A stretch of 64,000 nucleotides of DNA, from positions 1,009,200 through 1,073,199 of the forward strand of contig JAGTXX020000004.1 in assembly GCA_019044685.2 (NCBI GenBank), in the 5' to 3' direction. Source of the DNA: Nannochloris sp. 'desiccata' (lineage: Eukaryota; Chlorophyta; Trebouxiophyceae; Chlorellales; Chlorellaceae). Numbering within the stretch: position 1 is the stretch's first letter; each line of letters opens with the position of its first letter. Shown here piece after piece: positions 18,967 through 29,617 of the stretch. The position numbers and the translations under genes were made by a program. Below the pieces are notes generated by a model. That model worked only from the letters and a program-made list of their open reading frames with translations, was not told the origin of the DNA and did no database searches.

Positions 18967-21102
18967 TCAAAACAGGTTAAAGTATTTTTTCGGTTTACTC
19001 TTGGCTTTTTCCGCCAGCTCCGCAGCAGATTTGTCAGCGTCACGCTTCCTCTTCATCAGTATTCGTTTAGCAGCCCATATATGGCCTGGAGATGGCAACG
19101 TCACCACTTCTTCCTCGTCAACACCATACACCTCCAAAGGCAGATCACGTGCCAGAGTAGAATAAGGCCGCAACGCCAGCAAATTATACTTGACCATGGA
19201 TAACAGAATTTTCTTGCCTGTTTTACCATCTCCTTTTCCCAAATCCTTCGCGAGCTCATTTCGGAGCACAGCATGGTGCGGCGCTGTGGTAATGCGCTGC
19301 AGCACCGTCGCCCATTGACCTTCAGTCCATTCAGGGAGCTCATCGCGCTTTGGTATTATTTCTGGGTCGAAACCTTGTTCAATTGCAGAACGTGAGTTTG
19401 CAACAACAATATCTAATGCATCTTTCCAACTTCCCAATTCCCTAGCTGCCCCAACACACTGCTTCAGCATTCAAATATTCCCGCCACACCGCTCGTAAAT
19501 GGCCTGCCACTGTTCTACTGCCCCACCTGGCACCGCTATTGGTTCCGAAGGGTCATTGATTATACCAGGCCATGTTACCACAGGAGCAGCAACGTCAGGA
19601 GCAGCGACAAAGAGAGGATCAATAGTAGCACCCACAGCAGTGCCATACACAAATTCCCGAGCTTCCTCTTCCGTCACATCCCCAAGGACATGGATCCTGA
19701 AGTTGTTCGTAGCCACTCCCTCTGCAAAAGCATATTGAAATCAAAATTACTTTGATGGTACGGCAGTATATATATGAATTTAACCAAGAAATCACTTACT
19801 TACTTTTAGCCAGCTAGCCAGAAAATAATCTGAGGTGGCCAAGATGACGTGCACTAGGTTTGCCTCTTTTGAGATGGCAACTACAAAGTCAAGCATTGTT
19901 TTTAGCTTTGGCTGGGAGGGACCCGGCTCCGTCCAGTCCATCAGGTTATTCGCTTCATCTGCGAGTGGAATATTTTAGGGATAAATTAATACAAGGAAAA
20001 CACAGCATCAATTTGCTTTAAACAAGCGGTGAAACAAAATCCAAAATTTTCCAACTACCCTACCTATTACTATCACAGGCTTTCTGGGAAGCGATGCAAT
20101 AGATTTAAACAAAATCTTCAACTTTTTTATGGTCTCAGTCAAATTTTTTTCGTCCTTCTTAAACAATTTTGCCAACTCTCCCAAATCAAATAAGACGTTG
20201 CCTACTGGCGTCTTTACCCCAGCAACCATGGAAACTTGTTCAAGAATCCCTTGAACCAAATCTGGGAATTTGGACAAGTTTAATAGATTATCTTGGGAGG
20301 CAACTTCATCGACAAGGGCCTTGGAGATCGCTTCTGGCCCATTAACCCGGACTAGGCGGCTGTTGATGAAAATGACCGGAGGAGGATCCTGCCCCAGACC
20401 CAACCGATCAACCATCTCTTTCAAAAATCTCTGCAACGAATGACAAGATAGAAAACTTTGAAAATACTTGTATTTTAATGAGTCTAGCAAAGTGGGTGCA
20501 ACTGCGAGAATTCTTCAAACATTTGCAAAAAAGAAAAAGGCTGATCTTACCGACTTGCCACAGCTTGGAGGCCCAACCAACACAGCGATGACGCCGGGGA
20601 TGCCCTTCAGGTTCTTGTCGAAAACCTTCTGCTCATTACTCCTGTTGAAAAATGGAATCTCCGCTTTCCATTTACTACTTTTCCTTCTATCGTCACTACC
20701 GCCATCAGCATTACCACTAAGAGAATAAAGTAAAGCACCGGCACCTAAAACGCCTAGAGGCCCCAAGGTCAGTGCATATTTAGAGAAGGAAGGGCGGAAT
20801 TTCCAAGAGGAGAAAACGGAGGAGGAAGAAGAAGAAGCAGAGCTAGATGCTCCTGTTGTTGACGGCGATGGAGGTTTGGGCGTGGCAGCAGGGGTAGCTT
20901 TGGCGTCAGGAGAGAGCTCAGCCTTGTGTTGGTTTCGGACAAACTCAGATGTTTCATTAGTCTGTTTGGGAGAGAATAGGATGGGATGCAGTGTAGTTAG
21001 TTGCTGAGAGAAGGATGTAAAATAGATATTAGATTCAAGTTGGGGTTGGGGTAAGACAGACTGGTGTTTTGTGAAGCACAGCACAGGCTGTTGTGAGCAC
21101 AA
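18967..21102 (-). CDS. P-loop NTPase (ATPase_2/AAA-like) with an in-frame TGA; possible pseudogene
   Basis: Four exons: 21102-20551, 20430-20064, 19958-19800 and 19721-18967 (introns 120, 105 and 78 bp), all with good splice sites and matching phases. Walker A is GPPSCGKS at the end of exon 1; Walker B (VIVIDEAN) is split by intron 2; a sensor-like VILATSDYF follows, then the helical lid and a C-terminal winged-helix-like region ending in a basic KPKKYFNLF. It belongs with archaeal-type STAND/ATPase_2 proteins common in algae. Two defects: a TGA at 19473-19471 breaks the frame inside a conserved-looking stretch (CGGNI-stop-MLKQC) while coding continues cleanly after it, and the 5' exon has no ATG. 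It may be a pseudogene, a readthrough gene, or a sequence error with an unseen 5' exon. Exon 1 is Ser/Thr/Pro-rich, then has a hydrophobic segment (YALTLGPLGVLGAGALLY), suggesting an organelle or membrane protein. Confidence 0.6.
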
Positions 21103-21438
21103 AAGTGGGCATTGCCGTAGCCTTCTTGATCACCGAGCATTTTAGGACTCGGCAGCTAAGATACTTTTGATACACCAGTATAGGTACTTAGGATGACCAG
21201 CCCAAATGGCAAGTAATGAACCAGGAAGTGAGTAAAACTAGCAACGAACGGAACTGCCTCGAAAATGAGGAATTCTTAAATTACTTACAATGATTGTACT
21301 TTAATCAAAAGTTATCTTTGCCGGAAAATCATGACAAAGAGCACGGAAAGTAAATATAAATGTGTGTACATATCAAAAGATGAAGAAAAAAATCAAAGAA
21401 AAGCTAAATAAGTCCCGACAGTAATCTCCAAACGTTTT

Positions 21439-21700
21439 CTAACGCTTGATAGTTGTCTTGTACGCTAAAGCCAACCATGCCAAGGTCAGAAATACCGCAG
21501 GAAAGATCAATTGCATCGCTACAAATGCCCACGCAGGCATATAATTAATTGCATAGTATTCCGTGACAGTCTGCCCTTGAATTAATTCTACATCTCGATC
21601 ACCAGAAAAGAAATTCTTGATCTGAGCAGACACAGCCCAATACGTTAAACTCTACATCTCTGTCGCCAGAAAAAAAGTTCTTGACCTGAGCAGAAACAGC
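21439..21700 (-). pseudogene. two 3'-end fragments of an ABCG transporter gene
   Basis: 21645-21439 encodes the last ~68 residues of an ABCG protein (SAQIKNFFSGDRDVELIQGQ through LTLAWLALAYKTTIKR and a TAG stop), closely matching the C-terminus of the intact gene at 23751-25768. Immediately upstream on the same strand, 21700-21646 repeats the first ~18 of these residues (AVSAQVKNFFSGDRDVEF), so the fragment is itself partly duplicated. There is no start, nucleotide-binding domain or remaining membrane region. Both fragments have the orientation of the intact gene, about 2 kb from its 3' end. They are best read as remnants of a tandem copy. Confidence 0.8.
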
Positions 21701-21710
21701 GTGAAGTACA

Positions 21711-22504
21711 GCATGCAGTGAGCTCGGGTTAAATTATGCACGTTTCGATTCTTAAATATCGGCCTAAATGGAAACTCTGCAAAAATGTGGTCTGCAGTTC
21801 AAAATTTGAACTGTTAAATCCAAAACATTGTGTTTCTTTAGGGTTTTTTACTTACAGAAGTGTTTTTAGAAGCTCGTATAAGTATTAAATACATCTACAA
21901 AGGCGGCAGCATCTACCGGTAAGCATACTCTTTTCCCTCCTCTTGATCACGTATTGGCATTGAGCGAGCGGCAACACAAGTTGAACCCTAGCCACCTTTC
22001 CACACATTCTGCGCCATCCACTGTATGCCTGTGCGCTATTAGGGGTCAGTAAAAGCTTCAAATCTAAGTAGCAACTGAAATCTGAGACCCTCAGTTCTCA
22101 ATGCTTCTCATTGATCTTTGAGCGTCCCCAACCACTCTGACACCTCCTGCTAACTCTTCGCAAGCAGATCAAAACCATCAAGACACAGTGCAGCAGAAAG
22201 GTAGTGGGAGGGGCTTGGTGCCGCTGGTCAAGCCAATTTTGAACCATTGTTAGCAACCATTGAAATTAACAATGCTGAGCAAGGCCGTTGCAGCAAATTT
22301 TCAGATTTTGTTATTTCTTTCAAGCCTCGTACTACAAGTAGTAGATCGCATCAAACCAAACATAGCACATCAGTCTAACCTAATACCTTCTACTATACTT
22401 TCTATATTTCTGCAGGCCTGCAAGTACATACTCGGCTTCATAGTCTCCTCCTTCTTCCGCTCTTCAACTTGCCGACGACTTGCTGTTCAATCTCTGCTGT
22501 TGAG
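21711..22504. other. intergenic region upstream of the GIY-YIG-like gene
   Basis: About 790 bases. A CTTTAGGGTTTTT (telo-box-like) stretch lies near 21838. I see no further ABCG-like coding sequence here and no gene I can support, although a 5' exon or UTR of the gene at 22505 may lie in it. Confidence 0.35.
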
Positions 22505-23372
22505 ATGGATTCAACGGAGAAAGAACAGTTAGAATTACAACTTTTCGGCAGTTTATCTGCGCTCAACGAAGCTGAAGAACACATGCGTGCTTCTGATGCT
22601 CTTCTCAACCAACAACCTTCTATTGACAGCAATGTCGCAATTCCTCGAACCGCTGCCAATGCCAGGCCACCTCTGCCTCTCAAGTTCAACCGCCAATCTA
22701 GTAACACTGCACCGCAAGAAGACAATGAAGGGCTTGTGGAAGACTTTGTACAGCGCAAAAGAAAGCATTCTGCTCCTGCTCAACCTTTGGGAAGTAGAAG
22801 CTGCGAATAATAACAAAAAGTTACTCGCAGCTATCTTCGCAGCAGACCTGGATGGCACTGCAAAGAAGAGCCACAGCCACTGCTTCAGGCGCTCGGGGAA
22901 AACGGGTGACTGTATCGTCTACGGCATACTCCTGAAGCCAGCAGGCGCCAGCAGCGATGAACCACCTCGCCTGTATATCGGAATGTCCACGAAAGGTGAA
23001 TTTGAGCGCGAAGAAAGGCACCTTTCAGCAGCCAGTGGCACTAGCGACCAGTATGTTCATGACTCCATGAAGCTCTGTGGTAAAGGAAATTACAATTTCT
23101 TTATTATTGCGGATGGCCTTTGTGTGGAAGATGCATGTGCGTTAGAAGCAGTGCTCATTGCAGCATGTGGCGCTCACCTTCACAAGGTGGCTGGCTTTAA
23201 GAATGCATACAACATTCGCAGAGGAAGGAAGAGGGTGGGCAAATATCTTGTCGTGCAGGAGATGCTTACCATGCTTAACTCCGTGAAAGAACTTGGAATG
23301 GAAACCAGGTACGCGGCCAGACGCGTTCTTACAGCCAGAGAGATAGAATTAAACTTGAGTGAATTAATTTAG
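22505..23372 (+). CDS. GIY-YIG nuclease-like protein with a frame change
   Basis: Two coding blocks in different frames: 22505-~22700 (starts MDSTEKEQLELQLFGSLSAL, helical and acidic) and ~22831-23372. The second has features of a GIY-YIG endonuclease: CIVYGILLKP (GIY strand), RLYIGMSTKGEF (YIG), then EREERHL (Arg and His), and DACALEAVLIAA (catalytic Glu). A GT-AG intron can join them (donor GTAACA at 22701, acceptor ending 22830, 22842 or 22845, all in phase; about 245 residues), but its pyrimidine tract is poor, so a frameshift mutation is also possible. Such domains occur in DNA-repair nucleases, homing enzymes and Penelope-like elements; no reverse transcriptase is adjacent. It lies on the opposite strand between ABCG fragments and the intact ABCG gene. 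A TGTAA motif follows the stop. Confidence 0.5.
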
Positions 23373-23750
23373 TCGATTTAACATTTTTAAAATCCTTGTG
23401 TAAATATTTCCTGCTCTTAAACAGGTCCAAACAAACAACGTTTGTGAGGTTTACAAGTTGCAAGCACACGCGCAGCAAGTTAATAAACAAAGTAATTGCA
23501 CCTTCTCATTGTCCTAGAAACGCCTAGTGGGATTCTGTTTCCCTTCGAAAAACGACTGCCTTTATTATTAACTTAATTAACTTGTTTTTTTAATTTACTT
23601 ATTGGGCTTTACAGTGAGGGCGTTACATTTGCAGCGTTGATAAGTTGCATATAAATGATAAAATACACAGTTAAAAATGTTTCTGCTCTTGTTAAAGGAG
23701 CTTAAAATTTTTCCACATTCCCACCGCCACCACGTCCTCGCCAAAATCTT
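23373..23750. terminator. convergent 3' region between GIY-YIG-like gene and ABCG
   Basis: A 378-base AT-rich gap holding the 3' ends of two convergent genes. TGTAA motifs serve the plus-strand gene (near 23399) and the minus-strand gene (TTACA on the plus strand near 23606 and 23624). No gene is seen in it. Confidence 0.4.
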
Positions 23751-25768
23751 TTAGCGTTTGATAGGAACTTTGTACGCCAATGCTAACCAAGCTAGGGTCA
23801 GAAATACGGTGGGAAAAATCAGCTGCATGCCTACGAAACCCCAAGCAGGCAAGTAATCAACTGCATAGTATTCCGTAACAGTCTGCCCATTGATGAATTC
23901 AATGTCTCTGTCGCCGGAGAAGAAGTTTTTTATTTGGGCCGAGACAGCATAATATGTTGGACAGCACCAAACTGCCCATCTCCACCACCACCCCATATCT
24001 GGAATTCTGATTAAAAACCCTGAGAAGAACATGCACAGCACACCGTAGATTGGGACGGCAGCATTAGCTACATCCATACTTGGACTCATAGCCGAAATGA
24101 AATACGCACTAGAGATACCAACTACAAACGATATAGCGAAAGAACACCACCACATAATATATGAACCTTGTAATCCAGCTCCAAACCACATCATAGTACA
24201 AGCAATAAACGACACAGGGATTGCTACTATAATTTCTTCTGCCATCAAGTACATTAAAAACGTAATAGGCCTGAATAACCCATCATTACGTTCTCTAAAA
24301 TACAATGGACGCGACAACATGATGGCAGGAACAAACGATGCAGCAGCAAACGCAGGTGCGATTGACCAAAAGAAGATAATTGCGACGATGTTAACAACAT
24401 TTGACGGGTTAACCTTCTCACCTATTTGCCAAAATACTGAAAAGATGATGATAGTCTGGAAAATCCAAGGCATAGCACGAGATAAATAGAATTCTAAAGA
24501 TTGATAATTTCTAACTAATCTGTAGCCAAACAGCACTTTAAATGCGTGCCATGTCGGTGTGGTTGTTTCTTTCTTTACCGCCAAAGCAGCAGCAGTCTCT
24601 GGTGGCAAGTCTCTTGTTTCTCTAAGTTGAACATCCAGTTCTTTATCAGCATGAGATTTCAATTCAGATTTCTCGTACTTTGCTGCTAATTCATCTGCAC
24701 GACCTGTACGATCAGCTACGACGGTCACATCAGTAATCCAGTCAGCGATGTTTGAATTATCGAAAGTGATAGTGGTAGCTATATCTGATGCATTATTATG
24801 TAAGTATTCAGTAGCTTGGGTGCCATTGCGGCCAAAATAAACCATTTTACCACTCAATAAAAGCAGCATTCGGTCGAAGAGGCCGAAACAATAAGGGGTA
24901 GGAGAGTGAATGGTAGCGCAAATGGTGATTCCTGTACTAGCCAAGTTTTTAACCACTGTCATGACTTCATTACTAGTATATGAATCTAATCCACTTGTTG
25001 GTTCATCCAAGAATAACACATGAGGATTAGAAATTAAGGCAATCCCGATGTTTACTCGTTTTCCTTGACCACCGGAGATCCCACGTCGATTAGGGCTGCC
25101 AATTAAAGTGTGTCTGCAGGTGTCCAAAGCTAATTGATCAATAACACGCTCAACAGCTTGGGACTTTTCTGCAGCAGGGACCGAGACTTCAATTTTCAGC
25201 TCAGCAGTGTACCGTAAGAACTCTTCCACAGTAAGATTGGGGACCAAAGTATCTTGTTGTTCACAATACCCGGTGAAGCGGCGTAAAAACATTTTAGTTG
25301 GTGCTACACCGCCGAATAAAATCTCACCAGAGAGTTTACCGACAGTTTTCCTACCAGCGAGGATGTCCAGTAAAGTAGTTTTACCTGCACAAATTGGGTT
25401 TATAGGGGATAACAAAAGTAAGTTTGATTTTTTGAGGTGTCGGGAGCCACAGAGAAGACAATGTGCACTTGGGAGGATGAAAAAACGCTCAAGCATACAA
25501 TGTGCTTTCCCATAAGCACTATGCACAACTTACCACTTCCTGAAGGGCCCATCAAGGCCACTAATTCACCGCTTCGCAAGTATCCACTAACAGATTGCAG
25601 CAGAGAAATCTGTTCCTTTTTGTTTGCTTCATTTTGGACAGTGTAAGTAATATTCCTAAAGCTGACGAGCATTCCAGTGCGTTGTGATAAAAACGTAGGG
25701 GCATTCTTAAATTTGCTTTGGGAAGAGTTGTCACCAGTGGCCAGCGTTCCATTCGTGCTCGCCGCCAT
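23751..25768 (-). CDS. ABCG-type half-size ABC transporter
   Basis: Two exons, 25768-25534 and 25384-23751 (intron 149 bp inside the Walker A codons), 622 residues. A membrane exporter; ABCG family members move lipids, hormones, waxes or xenobiotics. The N-terminal ATPase domain (~30-260) has Walker A GPSGSGKTTLLD, Q-loop region YCEQQDTLVP, signature ISGGQGKRVNIG, Walker B VLFLDEPTSGLDS and the switch His (TIHSP). The membrane domain (~350-620) has about six hydrophobic segments and ends in LTLAWLALAYKVPIKR. NBD-before-TMD order and half size define the ABCG (WBC) class. An upstream TTG would extend it by three residues; the ATG at 25768 is preferred. Substrate unknown. Truncated copies of its 3' end lie at 21439-21700. 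Confidence 0.9.
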
Positions 25769-26029
25769 TGCTAGCAAACCGACAATGTACGTTCCGCTGG
25801 GGCTTGATTAGGTTATTAATATTATTTTATGATATGCAAGAACGCTGATTTGCCTTGAAACCCTTGATGATCAACGAAAAATAGATCACCTAAACCTGTG
25901 CTGAGAGTTTGCATCGCACGGTGGAACACAAAGCAGCGAAGAGATCTCCATTAGATTTCTAATTTATTCCATTATTTGGCACATCGAATATTTGTTTTCG
26001 GCTAATTTCGTGAAGTGCTTGCCCCGGAA
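25769..26029. promoter_or_regulatory. divergent promoter between ABCG and FMO genes
   Basis: A 261-base gap between two genes transcribed away from each other, AT-rich, without other features that I can name. Shared regulation of the transporter and the monooxygenase is possible but unproven. Confidence 0.4.
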
Positions 26030-27766
26030 ATGCCTTTACTGCGTATGCAAGCTTCATTTGTCGCTGACAAAATTAAAGTGATCTCAAGTTCAGCTCTTTG
26101 CGTGGCACCGCGCTTACTGAGCAGCCAGCTATATTTAAAATTAGGTCAACGATATCTACCATCAGGCAAAACTGCGTGTAAATCACAGCTTCCTCGCTGT
26201 CAATTTGCAAAGAGGAGAATGCCGTCAGTGATGACGGCATCCCCAACAAAAACTCTATCTACTTCATCCTCATATTCTGAAAGCAGCACCTTGAGCTCGT
26301 TATCAGTCGCCGTCATTGGTGCCGGCGCCGCAGGTCTCGCCGCGGCTCGTGAATTATTAAGTGAAGGCCACCGCGTCGCTGTTTTTGAACAAGGCAATCG
26401 CATTGGGGGTATCTGGGTTTACGAAGAAAGTGTTGAAGATGATTTATTAGGTATGAATCCTCTAAGAAAGCGTCTTCACTCTTCCATGTATGCCGGACTT
26501 CGTACGAATCTACCTAGAGAGGTAATGGGCTACCTAGATTTCCCATTTGATACCCAATTCAGTGGTGCGCCATCAAAAAATACTTCTTCTGTGTCGGTAG
26601 ATTCTCGTAGATTTTGTTCGCACCAGGAAGTGTTGCTGTATTTAGAAGCATTTGCAGAGAAATTTGATTTAAATAGATGGATACGGTTTAGTACATCAGT
26701 TGTTAAAGTAGATCCAATAGTAGGTAGTAGTTGCAGTAGCGATGACGATACTACAACTTCTTTGAGCTGGCCTTGCTGGCGTGTGTCCACAAGCTCGTCC
26801 TCTAATTCAACAGCAGGAAGTCTACTAGTAGAAGAAGAGTTTGATGCTGTATTAGTATGCAATGGCCATTATAGCGAGCCTCGTGTCCCTCGATTTCCTG
26901 GCTTTGATATCTTTCCAGGTTTACAGACCCATAGTCACAATTATCGGCGACCTGAAGAATTTATTGGGAAGAAAGTTGTACTTGTCGGAGCAGCTTTTAG
27001 CGGGATGGATATAGCTCAGGAAATATATGATGGTGGTGCTACAGCGGTGTATTTATCTGCAAGGGAGTGGGAAGATCCCACCACAGGGGAAGCACCAGAT
27101 GGCAGTGGCAGTGGTGCACAAGCTCCTGCAATTCAAAAAGTGCGAAACATAGAAAAATTAGGCGCTGATGGATCTGTGTTCTTTGAAGGAGGTCTTAAAA
27201 TAGAGAATGTTGATGTTATTATGTACGCAACTGGGTATGTATACCGATTTCCATTCTTAGAAGGGTCCAAAGAAGCAAAACGGATTGTAGACGTTGATGA
27301 TAATCGAGTGGGCCCTCTTTATAAACATGTAGTGCCACCGAAATTTTCTCCAACGCTAGCGTTTATTGGTCTTCCATGGAAGGTAGTGCCCTTTCCCCAG
27401 TTTCAGTTGCAGTCTCGATGGATTGCACGGTGTTTATCGGGCAAAGTGAAGCTGCCAAATTCTGAAGAAATGCTGCTAGAGGTAGAAAACTATTATAAAT
27501 GGATGGAGGAAGAAAATTTACCAAAGCGATATACCCACCGTGCAGCAGGAGAGTTGCAAAAATCTTATAATTTGTGGCTGAGTCACGCCTGTGGTGATGG
27601 GGATCTGCCTGAATGGAGACATGAGTTGTATATGGCAACAGGAAAGGCGAGAAGAGCTAATAGTCTAGCATTTAGAGATACTCCTATGGAAGAGTTTGCT
27701 GAAGAGGCGTTGAAAGCAGCAGCTGAGGAGGCAGCTGCCCTTCGAAGGGTGACAGCAGAAGTTTAA
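26030..27766 (+). CDS. flavin-containing monooxygenase (FMO-like)
   Basis: Single exon, 578 residues from the first ATG of the frame (26030). FMOs use FAD and NADPH to oxygenate N or S atoms. Seen: an N-terminal ~95-residue extension rich in Ser, Arg and Lys that could be an organelle transit peptide; the FAD site VIGAGAAGLAAARELL (~100); the following GGIWVYEE; the FMO identifying motif in the form FPGLQTHSHNYRRP; and the NADPH site VVLVGAAFSGMDIAQ. The C-terminal third carries IMYATGYVYRFPFL, the usual ATG-type motif. It resembles plant S-oxygenating FMOs in overall pattern; the substrate cannot be read from the sequence. Confidence 0.88.
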   Translation: MPLLRMQASFVADKIKVISSSALCVAPRLLSSQLYLKLGQRYLPSGKTACKSQLPRCQFAKRRMPSVMTASPTKTLSTSSSYSESSTLSSLSVAVIGAGAAGLAAARELLSEGHRVAVFEQGNRIGGIWVYEESVEDDLLGMNPLRKRLHSSMYAGLRTNLPREVMGYLDFPFDTQFSGAPSKNTSSVSVDSRRFCSHQEVLLYLEAFAEKFDLNRWIRFSTSVVKVDPIVGSSCSSDDDTTTSLSWPCWRVSTSSSSNSTAGSLLVEEEFDAVLVCNGHYSEPRVPRFPGFDIFPGLQTHSHNYRRPEEFIGKKVVLVGAAFSGMDIAQEIYDGGATAVYLSAREWEDPTTGEAPDGSGSGAQAPAIQKVRNIEKLGADGSVFFEGGLKIENVDVIMYATGYVYRFPFLEGSKEAKRIVDVDDNRVGPLYKHVVPPKFSPTLAFIGLPWKVVPFPQFQLQSRWIARCLSGKVKLPNSEEMLLEVENYYKWMEEENLPKRYTHRAAGELQKSYNLWLSHACGDGDLPEWRHELYMATGKARRANSLAFRDTPMEEFAEEALKAAAEEAAALRRVTAEV

Positions 27767-28094
27767 GAAGAATATGCTTTAACAAGAGTTGATTCTTTGT
27801 CTTCACCCTTAGTACGTAAAGTTCACAGCTTGTACGCAAAGGCCCAGGTGTTGTATTTTCCTTTTGCTGTACACTCCTGGTCGGTGCGGCAGTACATGAA
27901 TATATAGTTGTAGATTTGATTAATTCTTAATTCTAGCTGGACGTTTGATGCAGTTTAATTGCCGATTAAAATACTCTTTGGAGGCGCAGCCAGAGCTTTA
28001 AAAGCTGTTTGGGACATTGCACGCTTAATAGAATTCAAGATAATTTACAAAGAATTTTACCTATTCGCTTAATTGAAAAAAGGAAGAAGCAATC
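27767..28094. other. intergenic region FMO to RPC6
   Basis: A 328-base gap between two genes on the same strand. It holds the FMO 3' end and RPC6 5' region. I see nothing else. Confidence 0.35.
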
Positions 28095-29284
28095 ATGTCA
28101 TCAAAAGGGAAACCATTTGATGAACATGTTTTAGAATTTATCTTAAAGCATGAAGTGAGTTTTAAACTTCAGGATTTTATGATTTTAGGGAGATTATTAA
28201 TCTCAAAAATTAATCCTCAATTGACTGTTACGAATCCATTCTGATTATTTGCAGTCTGTGAATGATGCGGACGTAGCGAGAGAAATGCCTCGCTCGACCA
28301 TGGAACAACGTGGTCACGCATATAATGCATTGCTCAATTCTCAACGCATCCAGCTTGTAGGAAATGATTTTGATAACCCACGCTATAAAGCACTAGCCCC
28401 AGAGGAAGCTGTTAAGTAAGTGCCAAATTTTAGAATTTGATTTTATCATGAGGAAGCTGCTTGCTGTCTGCACCCTTCTCAATTTGCAAATACAGCTTTG
28501 CTTCTCCCGCCTGATCTCACCGCCAGCGGTGTTCTTTTTAAGATAAAGACGCCTATTTGTTTTTTAATTCTCCCCACTTTCTAATTAACCGACTCTATCC
28601 TCTCGGTTAAACTAACTATTCATCAGGATCAAAGGAATGAGTGTAGAAGATCTTCTAGTCTACCAAGTGATCAGTCAATCTGGTAACACAGGTATTTGGA
28701 CACGAGACATGAAGCAACGAACCAACCTTGCTCAGGGTAAAATAACGAAAATTTTAAAGGTTTTAGAAGAACGGGGTCTTGTTAAATCAGTTAAAAGCGT
28801 ACAGAATGCGTCTAGAAAGGTATATATGTTGTCTACATTAGAACCTGCGAAAGAGATTACTGGAGGGCCATGGTACGGTGCAGATCAACAGCCAGATAAG
28901 GAATTTATAGATACAATCCGTACCGTAGTAGCTCAATATGTGGAGAAACATCCAGTCGGGTATGCAAACGTCGAAGAAGTAGCAGAGAAAATTGCAAGTA
29001 GCGGTGTGTCAAACCAGATATTGCAAGTAGAAGATGTAGAAAATATTCTAAAAACGCTAGTTTATGATAATGTATTAGACGAATTTCAAGGTGAAGGTGA
29101 TAGATTCAATCCCGCTAATAGATTATATGGTAAATCAAAGCTAAATGTCCCTGCTAGTATTCCATTTACTGATATTCCTTGTGGAGTATGCCCGGTGTTT
29201 AATGAATGTCATGAGGGTGGACAAATAGCACCTGAGAAGTGTGATTATTATAAGAAATGGCTTGAAGACGTTGTTGATTTTTAG
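28095..29284 (+). CDS. RPC6: RNA polymerase III subunit RPC6 (RPC34/RPC39 family)
   Basis: Three exons, 28095-28154, 28255-28415 and 28627-29284, 292 residues (human POLR3F is 316). This Pol III-specific subunit has tandem winged helices and acts in promoter opening and TFIIIB contact. Winged helices are recognisable in exon 2 (MPRSTMEQRGHAYNALLNSQRIQL) and in exon 3 (LLVYQVISQSGNTGIWTRDMKQRTN, KILKVLEERGLVKSVKSV). The C-terminus carries the four-cysteine iron-sulfur motif of the family: CGVC, FNEC, and EKC before DYYKKWLEDVVDF. This start is supported by splice phases and by the usual position of the first helix. TGTAA lies 55 bases after the stop. Confidence 0.92.
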
Positions 29285-29617
29285 AAATTGCTCTGTATGG
29301 TTACATTTATCAATTCGTCAGCAATTCATTCTTTCCTTTTGTAAAAAATTCTGTTGCGGCGACAAAAAGAAAAAAAGGCACAAAAGTGGGCGCTGGCTGG
29401 GGATTTTTTTTTGTTAAACCCAAGATGGAAGTACGAGACGGAGAGAAATAGAAATAAGAAAAACACAGGGAAAGAGAATTAAAGACATAAACTACTTTCT
29501 TAAAAAGAAAATATAGTTTAGCACAGGCAAACAACAACCAAAATAGTGACTGAGGTGCCGTTTATATTCATTCATTCGTTTAAGAAACTACCTATATTGT
29601 CATTGAAAGACTAACGT
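29285..29617. terminator. convergent 3' region between RPC6 and PSAT
   Basis: A 333-base AT-rich gap with the 3' ends of two convergent genes; TGTAA for RPC6 is at about 29339. Homopolymer A and T runs occur around 29370-29420. No gene is seen in it. Confidence 0.4.

Noticed and set aside
19471..19473. Selenocysteine at the NTPase TGA
   Set aside because: The context is not a redox site and I see no evidence of a SECIS element; readthrough, pseudogene or error is more likely.
22260..22532. 90-codon plus-strand ORF before the GIY-YIG-like gene
   Set aside because: Different frame, hydrophobic by chance composition, and overlaps the start of the better ORF; could at most be 5' UTR.
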